Below are positions 33,472-42,700 of a stretch of DNA of 64,000 nucleotides, in pieces. The stretch is from assembly GCF_001269885.1 (NCBI RefSeq), contig NZ_LHVH01000027.1, positions 119,092 through 183,091 of the forward strand. Direction: 5' to 3'. Made by a program: the position numbers and the translations under genes. The notes beneath the pieces were generated by a model. It was not told the origin of the DNA. It saw nothing but the letters and a program-made list of their open reading frames with translations, and did not search any database. The DNA comes from Pseudomonas kilonensis (GTDB taxonomy: Bacteria > Pseudomonadota > Gammaproteobacteria > Pseudomonadales > Pseudomonadaceae). The first letter of the stretch is position 1. Each line of letters begins with the position of its first letter.

Positions 33472-33786
33472 ATGTCCTGGATCATTCTGTTTTTTGCCGG
33501 CCTGTTCGAAGTCGGCTGGGCTGTCGGCCTGAAATACACCGACGGCTTCAGCCGCCCTCTCCCCACTGCACTGACCATCGCCGCCATGGCGATCAGCCTC
33601 GGCCTGCTCGGCCTGGCGATGAAGGAACTGCCGCTGGGTACGGCCTACGCGATCTGGACCGGGGTCGGTGCCGTGGGCACGGTGATCGCCGGAATCATTT
33701 TGTTTGGTGAGTCGATGGCGCTGGTGCGCCTGGCCAGCGTGGCGTTGATCGTTGCAGGGTTGATCGGGCTCAAGGTCAGCACCTGA
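33472..33786 (+). CDS. sugE: Guanidinium exporter SugE (Gdx), SMR family
   Basis: The 104-residue, four-helix protein carries the SMR substrate glutamate in LFEVGWAVGLK (Glu 13) and WTGVGAVGTVIAG in helix 3. The SugE/Gdx subtype exports guanidinium in exchange for protons. The guanidine-II riboswitch directly upstream supports this. ATG 33472 follows GAGGTGCGTG; the longer frame upstream runs through the riboswitch and is rejected. Confidence 0.95.
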   Translation: MSWIILFFAGLFEVGWAVGLKYTDGFSRPLPTALTIAAMAISLGLLGLAMKELPLGTAYAIWTGVGAVGTVIAGIILFGESMALVRLASVALIVAGLIGLKVST

Positions 33787-33807
33787 ATTTTCCTGCAAGA
33801 GCCAAAC

Positions 33808-34031
33808 CTATGGGAGCAAGGTCTGTGGGATTAAACCTGTGGGAGCAAGGTCTGTGGGAGCAAACTTGTGGGAGCAAAGCTTGCTCGCGATGGCGTCCTT
33901 GCGATCGCTATCGCGGGCAAGCCTTGCTCCCACAGACCTTGCTCCCACAAGTTTAATCCCACAGAACTTGCTCCCCACAGGTTTTAATCCCACAGGGCTT
34001 GCTCCCATAAGCTTTTTGCTCCCACAGTTTT
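33808..34031. repeat. REP pair with iterated end fragments
   Basis: A central REP pair (33868-33942) is extended on both sides by repeated 15-17 base pieces, GTGGGAGCAAGGTCT, GTGGGATTAAACCT and GTGGGAGCAAACTT, in mirror order. The whole forms a long imperfect inverted repeat of over 200 bases. Confidence 0.85.
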
Positions 34032-34036
34032 TCGTT

Positions 34037-35911
34037 CTAGCGGACAGTCCCACGCAACTCCCCCACCAACGCCTGCAACTTCGCCGGCTCAGCCACTTCC
34101 ACCGCCACAGCCGAACCCGCCACCAGCGTCACCCGCGACCAGAACCGGCGAAACAGCCCTTTGGCCGGGTCGCGACTGAAAAAGCTGCCCCACAAACCCT
34201 GCAACGCCAGGGGAATCACCGGCACCGGGGTTTCCTGGAGGATGCGGGTCAGTCCGCTCTTGAACTCATTGATCTCACCATCGCCAGTCAGTTTTCCTTC
34301 AGGGAAGATGCACACCAACTCACCGTCCTTCAGGTATTGGGCGATTCGCTTGAAGGCTTTTTCGTAGATGTGAATGTCTTCCTGGCGCCCGGCAATCGGG
34401 ATCGTCCCGGCGGTGCGGAAGATGAAATTCAGCACCGGCAAGTTGTAGATCTTGTAGTACATCACGAAGCGAATCGGCCGACGCACCGCGCCGCCAATCA
34501 GCAAGGCATCGACGAAGGAAACGTGGTTGCAGACCAATAGCGCAGCGCCTTCATCGGGTATCGCCTCCAGGTTGCGATGCTCCACGCGGTACATGGAATG
34601 ACTCAGCAGCCAGATCATGAAACGCATGCTGAACTCGGGGACGATCTTGAAGATGTAGGCATTGACACCGATGTTCAGCAACGACACCACCAGGAACAGT
34701 TGTGGAATCGACAGTTTTGCCAGGCTCAGCAACACGATGGAGACGATGGCCGAGACCACCATGAACAACGCGTTGAGAATGTTGTTGGCGGCAATCACCC
34801 GCGCCCGCTCGTTCTCCACCGTGCGCGACTGGATCAAGGCGTACAGCGGCACGATGTAGAAACCACCAAAGATGCCCAGGCCCAGGATGTCGATCAACAC
34901 CAGCCAGGCGTGACCGAAACCGAGCACTTCAAGCCAACCGTGACCCTCGACGCTGTCGGGGATTCCACCGGAATGCCACCACAGCAACAGACCGAATACG
35001 GTGAGCCCGAACGAGCCAAACGGCACCAGGCCGATCTCGACTTTGCGCCCGGAAAGCCTTTCACAGAGCATCGAACCCAAGGCGATCCCCACCGAGAACA
35101 CCGTCAGGATCAAGGTCACCACGGTTTCGTCACCGTGCATCCACTCCTTGGCATAGGCGGGGATCTGCGTCAGGTAGATCGCACCGACGAACCAGAACCA
35201 GGAGTTGCCGACAATCGACCGGGACACTGCCGGGGTTTGCCCCAACCCCAGTTTCAGGGTGGCCCAGGATTGGCTGAAGATGTTCCAGTTCAAGCGCATT
35301 TGCGGCGAGGCCGCCGCCGCGCGCGGAATGCTGCGGCTGGCCAGGTAACCGAGCACGGCAACGCCGATGATCGCGGTGGACACCACGGGTGCGTATTGCG
35401 CCGAGGACATCATGATCCCGGCGCCGATGGTGCCGGCCAGAATCGCCAGGAAGGTGCCCATCTCCACCAGGCCGTTGCCGCCGACCAACTCCTCCTCACG
35501 CAAGGCCTGGGGCAGGATCGAATACTTCACCGGGCCGAACAGCGCCGAATGCGTGCCCATGGCGAACAGCGCCACCAGCATCAGCGATAAGTGATCGAAC
35601 AGAAACCCTACTGCGCCGACTGCCATGATGGCGATTTCGCCGAGCTTGATCAGACGAATCAACGCGTCCTTGGCGAATTTTTCCCCGAACTGCCCTGCCA
35701 ACGCCGAGAACAGAAAGAACGGCAGGATAAACAGCAGTGCGCAGAGGTTGACCCAGATCGAGCGGTCGCCCTCGATGGTCAATTTGTAGAGGATGGCGAG
35801 GATCAGCGACTGCTTGAAAATGTTGTCGTTGAACGCGCCCAAGGACTGCGTGATGAAGAACGGCAGGAAACGCCGCGTGCGAAGCAAGGTGAACTGCGAA
35901 GGGTGACTCAT
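34037..35911 (-). CDS. MFS transporter-acyltransferase fusion (LplT-Aas-like)
   Basis: The 624-residue protein combines a major facilitator domain (~1-405) with a phospholipid acyltransferase domain (~425-620). The latter has NHVSFVDA (HX4D) and FPEGKLTGDGEINEF. In related systems LplT flips lysophospholipids across the inner membrane and Aas reacylates them; the fusion suggests lysophospholipid recycling in one polypeptide. The acyl-ACP synthetase part of full-length Aas is missing. ATG 35911 follows GGAACATGGAAG. Confidence 0.9.
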   Translation of the reverse strand: MSHPSQFTLLRTRRFLPFFITQSLGAFNDNIFKQSLILAILYKLTIEGDRSIWVNLCALLFILPFFLFSALAGQFGEKFAKDALIRLIKLGEIAIMAVGAVGFLFDHLSLMLVALFAMGTHSALFGPVKYSILPQALREEELVGGNGLVEMGTFLAILAGTIGAGIMMSSAQYAPVVSTAIIGVAVLGYLASRSIPRAAAASPQMRLNWNIFSQSWATLKLGLGQTPAVSRSIVGNSWFWFVGAIYLTQIPAYAKEWMHGDETVVTLILTVFSVGIALGSMLCERLSGRKVEIGLVPFGSFGLTVFGLLLWWHSGGIPDSVEGHGWLEVLGFGHAWLVLIDILGLGIFGGFYIVPLYALIQSRTVENERARVIAANNILNALFMVVSAIVSIVLLSLAKLSIPQLFLVVSLLNIGVNAYIFKIVPEFSMRFMIWLLSHSMYRVEHRNLEAIPDEGAALLVCNHVSFVDALLIGGAVRRPIRFVMYYKIYNLPVLNFIFRTAGTIPIAGRQEDIHIYEKAFKRIAQYLKDGELVCIFPEGKLTGDGEINEFKSGLTRILQETPVPVIPLALQGLWGSFFSRDPAKGLFRRFWSRVTLVAGSAVAVEVAEPAKLQALVGELRGTVR

Positions 35912-35992
35912 CTTCCATGTTCCTGAGTGGCGTGGACGCTTATTGGAATGAACGTTTTTCGATCCAGGCCACACATTACCTGTCTTTAGCGA

Positions 35993-37141
35993 TTATTTCG
36001 CCAGCCCTGCAATACAGGGCGACACAAACAACTCACCGTGCCAGGCGCCCAGCACCGTACGCCGCCCGACGATCAGCCACATCACCACCAGCATCGCCAC
36101 CAGCACAGCCCCGAACACGCTGAAAAAATCCAGGCCCAGCAGGTCCGCAAGCTTCAGCGTGGTCAGCGCGTACACACCCAGGGGAAAGGTAAAGCCCCAC
36201 CAACCGAGGTTGAAGGGAATGCCTGCACGCAGGTAGCGCGCGGTAATCAACAGCGCCATCAACATCCACCACAAACCCAACCCCCACAGCGTGATGCCGG
36301 CCACCAGCCCCAACCCGGCGGCGATTTCGCCTACGCCGGGCAGGCCATTGGCGGCAAAAATCAGCGGAGCATCGTTGCCCAGCAGCAACATGCCCAGGGC
36401 GCCGGTGCCGATCGGGCCGAGGGCCAGCCAGCTCGAGGCGGCCATGTTTTCGTGAGGCAGTTTGTGCAGCGCCATGCGCAACAGCAAAATCGTCAGGATG
36501 CTGAACGCCACCGGCAGGGAAAAAGCCCAGAGTACGTAGCTGGTCACCAGCATGACCCATTGCCCATGAGCGTCGGCCAGATGCGGCGCCAACAGCCCGC
36601 CGCTGGCGGCTGCGACTTCGGCGGCCACCACAGGCAACAACCACACGGCGGTCATCTGATCGATCCGGTGTTCCTGGCGGGTGAACATCAAGAACGGGAT
36701 CAGCACGCCACAGGCCAGCGACATGGCCACGTCGATCCACCATAACGCCTCAGCCACCGCCACCACGCCCTCCCCCCAGCGCGGCAGCCCAAAAACCAGA
36801 AAGCCGTTGATGATGGTCGCCAGCCCCATGGGGATGGTGCCGAAAAACATCGAGACTGTTGAATGGCCGAAAATCCGTCGCGCTTCGTCGAAGAACAGCA
36901 CCCAACGGGCCGTGTACATGAGGGCGAACACCACGAACAACAGCGTGTTGAACAACCACAAGCCTTCGCCCAGGGCCCGCAGGCCGGGCATCGACGCCGG
37001 CCATTGCGCCAAGGCCAGCGCCAGCACGCCGGTGCCCATGACCACGGCAAACCAGTTAGGCGTGAATTGGCGAATGGCCTCCAGCGGCCTGGGCAAATGG
37101 CTCAATGGACGCAAGCGGTTTTTTGCAGCGCAGCATGTCAT
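35993..37141 (-). CDS. TDT family transporter (TehA/SLAC1-like)
   Basis: The 382-residue protein with about ten helices begins after GGACGGGAGTTCGCC. The early FTPNWFAVVMGTGVLALAL (~26-44) and spaced tryptophan-rich helices fit the tellurite-resistance/dicarboxylate (TDT) family, which includes sulfite exporters and SLAC1 anion channels. The substrate is unknown. It is co-directional with the fused acyltransferase gene, 81 bases away. Confidence 0.9.
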   Translation of the reverse strand: MTCCAAKNRLRPLSHLPRPLEAIRQFTPNWFAVVMGTGVLALALAQWPASMPGLRALGEGLWLFNTLLFVVFALMYTARWVLFFDEARRIFGHSTVSMFFGTIPMGLATIINGFLVFGLPRWGEGVVAVAEALWWIDVAMSLACGVLIPFLMFTRQEHRIDQMTAVWLLPVVAAEVAAASGGLLAPHLADAHGQWVMLVTSYVLWAFSLPVAFSILTILLLRMALHKLPHENMAASSWLALGPIGTGALGMLLLGNDAPLIFAANGLPGVGEIAAGLGLVAGITLWGLGLWWMLMALLITARYLRAGIPFNLGWWGFTFPLGVYALTTLKLADLLGLDFFSVFGAVLVAMLVVMWLIVGRRTVLGAWHGELFVSPCIAGLAK

Positions 37142-37244
37142 GGCGAACTCCCGTCCTCGGATGAGGTGACGCCATGCTAGAGCCGGATCGAATATCTATA
37201 TAACGGGTATTTTCTCTATGTCTTATCGGTTTCACAGATAGCTA

Positions 37245-37556
37245 TCAGACGCTGCCTTCGGTCTCGATCACCAGGATTCGCGCTTCGCCCAAGGGCCTGG
37301 CCACATGCTCGGTGCCCACCGATGCGTAGAAAATGTCCCCGGCCTCCAGCAAGGCCTCCTTTTCGACACCCTCTTCCCGATAGCACATCCGCACTTGCCC
37401 ATCGAGCACCACGAAGACCTCCTCGCCGTCATTGACGTGCCATTTGTACGGCTGATCGGTCCAGTGCAGGCGCGTGGTGATGCCGTTCATGTTGGCGATA
37501 TCCAGCGCCGCCCAGGCGCGGTCCCCGATGAAGGATTTGCTGCGAATGATTTTCAA
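37245..37556 (-). CDS. Small cupin-domain protein
   Basis: The 103-residue protein is a single cupin barrel: WHVNDGEEVFVVLDGQ (~39-54) covers motif 1 and GDIFYASVGTEHVARP (~73-88) covers motif 2. H40, E45/E46 and H84 are possible metal ligands. The only start giving the full domain is a TTG at 37556. Its substrate is unknown; such proteins are often isomerases, dioxygenases or sensors. Confidence 0.8.
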   Translation of the reverse strand: MKIIRSKSFIGDRAWAALDIANMNGITTRLHWTDQPYKWHVNDGEEVFVVLDGQVRMCYREEGVEKEALLEAGDIFYASVGTEHVARPLGEARILVIETEGSV

Positions 37557-37624
37557 GGGATCGTCCGGAAAAAGGCTGAGGCGCCAAGACTAACCCACTG
37601 CCAGCAGCGCCTGCATGCTTGGTT

Positions 37625-38815
37625 TCAAGACCGCGCGCCATCGCTGACCGGTCTCATGGATTGACGCAACCCCAACAACGCGACGACACACAGCACAATC
37701 AACACCGCGCCATAGCCATCGGTGGTCGGGATCAGTCCGAACACCCGTGTCAGGTTCCCCGCCAGCAGCGACGGCAGGCTGAAGGCCAGGTAACTGAGGA
37801 CATAGAACGCCGACATCAAGCCGGCTCGTTCGTGGGGCAAGGCCAGCGGCATGATGCTGCGCAGCGCGCCCAGGAATCCTGCGCCAAAGCCGCCACCGGT
37901 GACCAGCGTGCCAATGAAGAACAATGGCAAGCTAGCGCCATGCACCGCCACCAGCACCCATGCCAGGCCAATCACCAGCAAGCTCGCGGACAGGCGCAAC
38001 ATTTTGTCTGCGCCTTGGTTGCGCAAGAGGTAGATGGATAACGCGCCGCTGAGGGTCAGCGCCGCCACCAGCGCGCCACCGATCAGATTGGAGGTCGATC
38101 CGGTTGCCGTCCGCACCAGGGACGGTGCCAGTGACAGGTAGAAACCGCCCACGGCCCAGGCCGCCAGGTCCAGTGGCAGGACCCGCCACAAGGCTTGCCG
38201 CGCCTGGGGCGGCACATGCAGGGTTGGCCGCAGGGACCGCCAGGCACCCGGTTGCGGGCTGACGCTTTCCGCCAGGCGCCAGAGGTAAACGGCCTGGGCC
38301 AGGAACAAGCCCAACAAAAGCCAGTACGTCAGTTGCAAGGGCAACGGCGCGAACTCAGCCAGCAGACCACAGCCCAGCGCCCCGCATGCCATGCCCAACA
38401 GCGGCGCGACACTGGTGATCAGCGGGCCTTGGCGACGGTCGAAATCCAGCAAGGCTGCCCCCAGCACGCTGGTGGCCATGCCGGTGGCAAATCCCTGGAT
38501 CAACCGAGCACTGATCAACCAGGCAACGCTGTCGGCACTGATGAACAGCAGCATCGCCAGCATGTTGAGCAACAATGCCGCGAAGATCACCGGTTTGCGG
38601 CCCAGGTAATCCGATAGCGAACCCACGGTCAGCAAGGCCGCCAACAGACTGAAGGCGTACACACCGAAAATCAGCGTCAGGACAGCCGGGGAAAACTGTA
38701 ATTGTTCCTGATAGAGGTGATACAACGGCGTCGGCGCGCTGGACGCAGCGAGAAAACCGAGCAAGGTGAGCGCCAGGAATATCAGGCTGGCGCGGGTCGA
38801 AGCTGGACGGGACAT
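37625..38815 (-). CDS. MFS efflux transporter
   Basis: The 396-residue, 12-helix major facilitator protein has motif A SLSDYLGRKPV (~68-78). ATG 38815 follows GTGGAG. It is divergent from a TetR-family gene, with an operator-like inverted repeat between them, the classic layout of a drug efflux pump and its repressor. The substrate is unknown. Confidence 0.88.
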   Translation of the reverse strand: MSRPASTRASLIFLALTLLGFLAASSAPTPLYHLYQEQLQFSPAVLTLIFGVYAFSLLAALLTVGSLSDYLGRKPVIFAALLLNMLAMLLFISADSVAWLISARLIQGFATGMATSVLGAALLDFDRRQGPLITSVAPLLGMACGALGCGLLAEFAPLPLQLTYWLLLGLFLAQAVYLWRLAESVSPQPGAWRSLRPTLHVPPQARQALWRVLPLDLAAWAVGGFYLSLAPSLVRTATGSTSNLIGGALVAALTLSGALSIYLLRNQGADKMLRLSASLLVIGLAWVLVAVHGASLPLFFIGTLVTGGGFGAGFLGALRSIMPLALPHERAGLMSAFYVLSYLAFSLPSLLAGNLTRVFGLIPTTDGYGAVLIVLCVVALLGLRQSMRPVSDGARS

Positions 38816-38837
38816 GGGCACGCTCCACAGGAGTACT

Positions 38838-38864
38838 CGCAAAAGCTAATTTTTTGCTTTTGCG
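38838..38864. promoter_or_regulatory. Inverted repeat between MFS and TetR genes
   Basis: CGCAAAAGC and GCTTTTGCG form a perfect 9-bp inverted repeat with a 9-base AT spacer, 23 bases before the MFS start. It is the best candidate TetR operator. A weaker CTTAA...TTAAG dyad (38885-38909) lies nearer the TetR gene. Confidence 0.6.
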
Positions 38865-38918
38865 AAGTGTGCTACCGGCGTGCGCTTAAAGCAAATTCTT
38901 TGTGTTAAGGTCTGACGC

Positions 38919-39458
38919 ATGGCTATTAAAGAAGGTTTACGCCCCGGCGGCAGAAGCGCCCGGGTCCAAGAGTCGATTCATTCGGCGGTCCGCGACCTGC
39001 TGCAAGAGCAGGACCGCGCGACCCTGACCGTGCCGCAAATCGCTGCGCGCGCCGGGGTGACGCCGTCCACCATCTACCGGCGCTGGGGCGATCTGCCCGC
39101 GCTACTGGCCGACGTCGCCATCGCGCGCATGCGCCCTGACGGCGAACCAGCCGACACCGGCAGTTTGCGCGGCGACCTGCGCGCCTGGGCTGAGCAATAC
39201 CTGGACGAAATGAGCTCCGAGCCCGGTCGCAACATGATGCGCGACATCCAGGCCTGCGCCACGCCGGGGTATTGCGTGGGGATCCTCAGCCGTCAGTTGC
39301 AGATCATCCTGGATCGCTACCCCGATGAGCCCAATCCAGGCGTCGAACGGCTGATCAATGTGGTGGTGGCGCCGACGGTGTTCCGTATCCTCTTTGCTAC
39401 CGCGCCGTTAGCGGGTGAGGAGTTGTATCGGCTGGTGGATATCGCGTTGGCTCAGTAA
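38919..39458 (+). CDS. TetR/AcrR-family regulator
   Basis: The 179-residue protein has an N-terminal HTH (LTVPQIAARAGVTPSTIYRR, ~41-60) and a helical ligand domain of the TetR_C_11 kind. It is divergent from the MFS gene and probably represses it and itself. The start is the ATG at 38919, 9 bases after TTAAGG. Confidence 0.9.
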   Translation: MAIKEGLRPGGRSARVQESIHSAVRDLLQEQDRATLTVPQIAARAGVTPSTIYRRWGDLPALLADVAIARMRPDGEPADTGSLRGDLRAWAEQYLDEMSSEPGRNMMRDIQACATPGYCVGILSRQLQIILDRYPDEPNPGVERLINVVVAPTVFRILFATAPLAGEELYRLVDIALAQ

Positions 39459-39462
39459 GGCC

Positions 39463-39561
39463 GCCTTCGCGAGCAAGCCCGCTCCCACATTGGTTCTGTG
39501 GTGAATACAAATATTGTGTCCACCGGAGGTCCAATGTGGGAGCGGGCTTGCTCGCGAAGAG
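39463..39561. repeat. REP pair, outward arrangement
   Basis: TTCGCGAGCAAGCCCGCTCC and its inverse flank ~45 bases between the TetR gene and the sensor kinase gene. Here the GCGAG ends face outward, opposite to most pairs in the window. Confidence 0.85.
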
Positions 39562-39709
39562 GCCCGAAAGAACACCCAATAACCTGAGCATTCCCCCCAC
39601 CCGCGACACCCCACCACGCCTCGACCTTGGTCGACACTGACGAACCCGTGCGGGCATGCGAGACTGTCCTGCCGGGCTCAAGTCCCGGTGTCTTCGTCCG
39701 GGAGTTTCC

Positions 39710-42700
39710 ATGTCGTTGTCCAGCGGGCTGATCGCCGTTGTCGCCCTGGCCTATATGGCCATCATGTTCGCCATCGCCTTCTACGGCGACCGGCGCAGCA
39801 CACCGCTGCCGCCGCGGGTGCGGGCCTGGGTCTACAGCCTGTCGCTGGCGGTGTATTGCACCAGTTGGACGTTCTTTGGTGCCGTCGGCCAGGCGGCCGA
39901 ACAGCTCTGGTCATTCCTGCCGATCTACCTCGGGCCCATCCTGCTGCTGGTGCTGGCGCCGTGGGTCCTGCAGAAAATGGTGATGATCAGCAAGCAGGAG
40001 AACATCACCTCCATCGCCGACTTCATCGCCGCCCGCTACGGCAAGTCCCAATCCCTGGCAGTGGTGGTCGCGCTGATCTGCCTGGTCGGCGTGCTGCCGT
40101 ACATCGCCTTGCAACTCAAGGGCATCGTGCTCGGGGTGAACCTGTTGATCGGTGCTGGCGCCGATGCCATGGGCACCCGCGCCCAGGACACCGCGCTGAT
40201 CGTCTCGCTGATCCTGGCCTTGTTCACCATCGTATTCGGTACCCGCAACCTCGACGCCACCGAACACCACCGTGGCATGGTGCTGGCGATTGCCTTCGAA
40301 TCCCTGGTCAAGCTGTTCGCCTTCCTGGCGGTCGGTGCGTTCGTGACATACGGCCTGTACGACGGCTTCGACGACCTGTTCAACCAGGCCATGCTCGCCC
40401 CACGCCTGGAGCAGTACTGGAAAGAAACCATCAACTGGCCGTCCATGGTGGTGCAAACCGGGGTGGCGATGATGGCGATCATCTGCTTGCCGCGGCAGTT
40501 CCACGTGACCGTGGTGGAAAACATCGAACCCCAGGACCTGCGCCTGGCCAAGTGGGTATTCCCCGCCTACCTGGCCCTGGCCGCGCTGTTCGTGGTGCCC
40601 ATCGCCCTCGCCGGGCAAATGATGCTGCCCAGTTCGGTACTGCCGGACTCGTTCGTTATCAGCCTGCCGCTGGCCCAGGCCCATCCGGCCCTGGCCGTGC
40701 TGGCGTTCATTGGCGGTGCCTCGGCGGCCACCGGCATGGTGATCGTCGCGAGTGTGGCGCTGTCCACCATGGTTTCCAACGACATGCTGTTGCCGTGGCT
40801 GTTGCGCCGCAACAACGCCGAACGGCCCTTCGAAGTGTTCCGCCAGTGGATGCTCTCGGTGCGGCGGGTGAGCATCGTCGTGATCCTGTTGCTGGCCTAC
40901 GTCAGCTACCGGCTGTTGGGTTCGACGGCGAGCCTGGCGACCATCGGCCAGATCGCCTTCGCCGCCGTGACCCAACTGGCCCCGGCCATGCTCGGCGCGC
41001 TGTACTGGAAACAGGCCAACCGCCGCGGTGTGTTCGCCGGCCTCGCCACGGGGATCTTCCTGTGGTTCTACACTTTGGTGTTGCCGATTGCCGCCCACAG
41101 CCTGGGCTGGTCGCTCAGTAGCTTTCCGGGCCTGGCCTGGTTGCATGGCAATCCCTTTAACCTGCCGATTACCCCGCTGACCCAGGGGGTGGTGCTGTCC
41201 CTGGCCGGCAACTTCACGCTGTTTGCCTGGATCTCCGTGCTGTCGCGCACACGCGTTTCGGAACACTGGCAGGCCGGACGCTTCATCGGCCAGGAAATCA
41301 GCGCCCGCCCCAACCCGCGCTCAATGCTGGCGGTGCACATCGAAGACCTGTTGCAACTGGCCGCCCGCTTCGTCGGCGAGGAGCGGGCGCGGCAGAGCTT
41401 CATCCGTTTTGCCTACCGCCAGGGCAAAGGCTTCAACCCGACCCAGAACGCCGACAGCGAATGGATCGCCCACACCGAACGCCTGCTGGCCGGTGTACTC
41501 GGGGCCTCTTCGACCAGGGCTGTGGTAAAAGCCGCCATTGAAGGTCGGGAGATGCAGCTCGAAGACGTCGTCCGGATCGCAGACGAAGCGTCGGAAGTGC
41601 TGCAGTTCAACCGTGCGCTGTTGCAAGGCGCCATCGAGAACATCAGCCAGGGCATCAGCGTGGTCGACCAGTCCCTCAGGCTGGTGGCCTGGAACCGGCG
41701 CTACCTGGAGCTGTTCAAGTATCCGGACGGCTTGATCAGTGTCGGCCGGCCCATTGCCGATATCATCCGCTACAACGCCGAACGTGGCCTCTGCGGGCCG
41801 GGCGAAGCCGAAGTTCACGTCGCCCGACGCCTGCACTGGATGCGCCAGGGCCGCGCCCATACCTCTGAGCGACTGTTCCCCAACGGCCGGGTGATCGAGC
41901 TGATCGGCAACCCGATGCCCGGTGGCGGTTTCGTCATGAGTTTCACCGACATCACCGCGTTCCGCGAGGCCGCACAAGCGCTGACCGAAGCCAACGAGGG
42001 GCTGGAGCAACGGGTGGCCGAACGCACTCGGGAATTGTCACAGCTGAACCTGGCCCTGACCGAAGCCAAGAGCACCGCCGAAGCGGCCTATCAATCCAAG
42101 ACCCGGTTCCTGGCGGCAGTCAGCCACGACCTGATGCAACCGCTCAACGCCGCGCGGCTGTTCTCTGCCGCGCTGTCCCACCAGCACGAGGGTTTGCCGA
42201 GCGAGGCCCGGCAACTGGTGCAGCATCTGGACAGTTCGCTGCGTTCCGCTGAAGACCTGATCACCGACCTGCTGGACATCTCCCGTCTGGAAAACGGCAA
42301 GATCAACCCCGACCGCAAGCCATTCGTCCTCAACGAGTTGTTCGACACCTTGGGCGCCGAGTTCACGGCGCTGGCCCAGGAACAAGGCCTGAAATTCCGA
42401 ATGCGCGGCTCACGGCTGCGGGTGGACAGCGACATCAAGTTGTTGCGGCGAGTTTTGCAGAACTTCCTGACCAACGCTTTCCGCTACGCCAAGGGCCCGG
42501 TGCTGTTGGGGGTACGTCGGCGCAACGGCGAGTTGTGCCTGGAAGTCTGGGATCGTGGGCCGGGCATCGCCGAGGATAAGCTGCAGGTCATTTTCGAAGA
42601 GTTCAAGCGTCTGGACAGCCACCAGACCCGCGCCGAAAAAGGCCTGGGCCTGGGCCTGGCCATCGCCGACGGGCTGTGCCGTGTGCTGGGCCATACCTTG

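Noticed and set aside
39911..41266. 451-codon minus-strand frame opposite the SSS domain
   Set aside because: Antisense of the sensor kinase; His/Gln-rich composition is typical of shadow frames.
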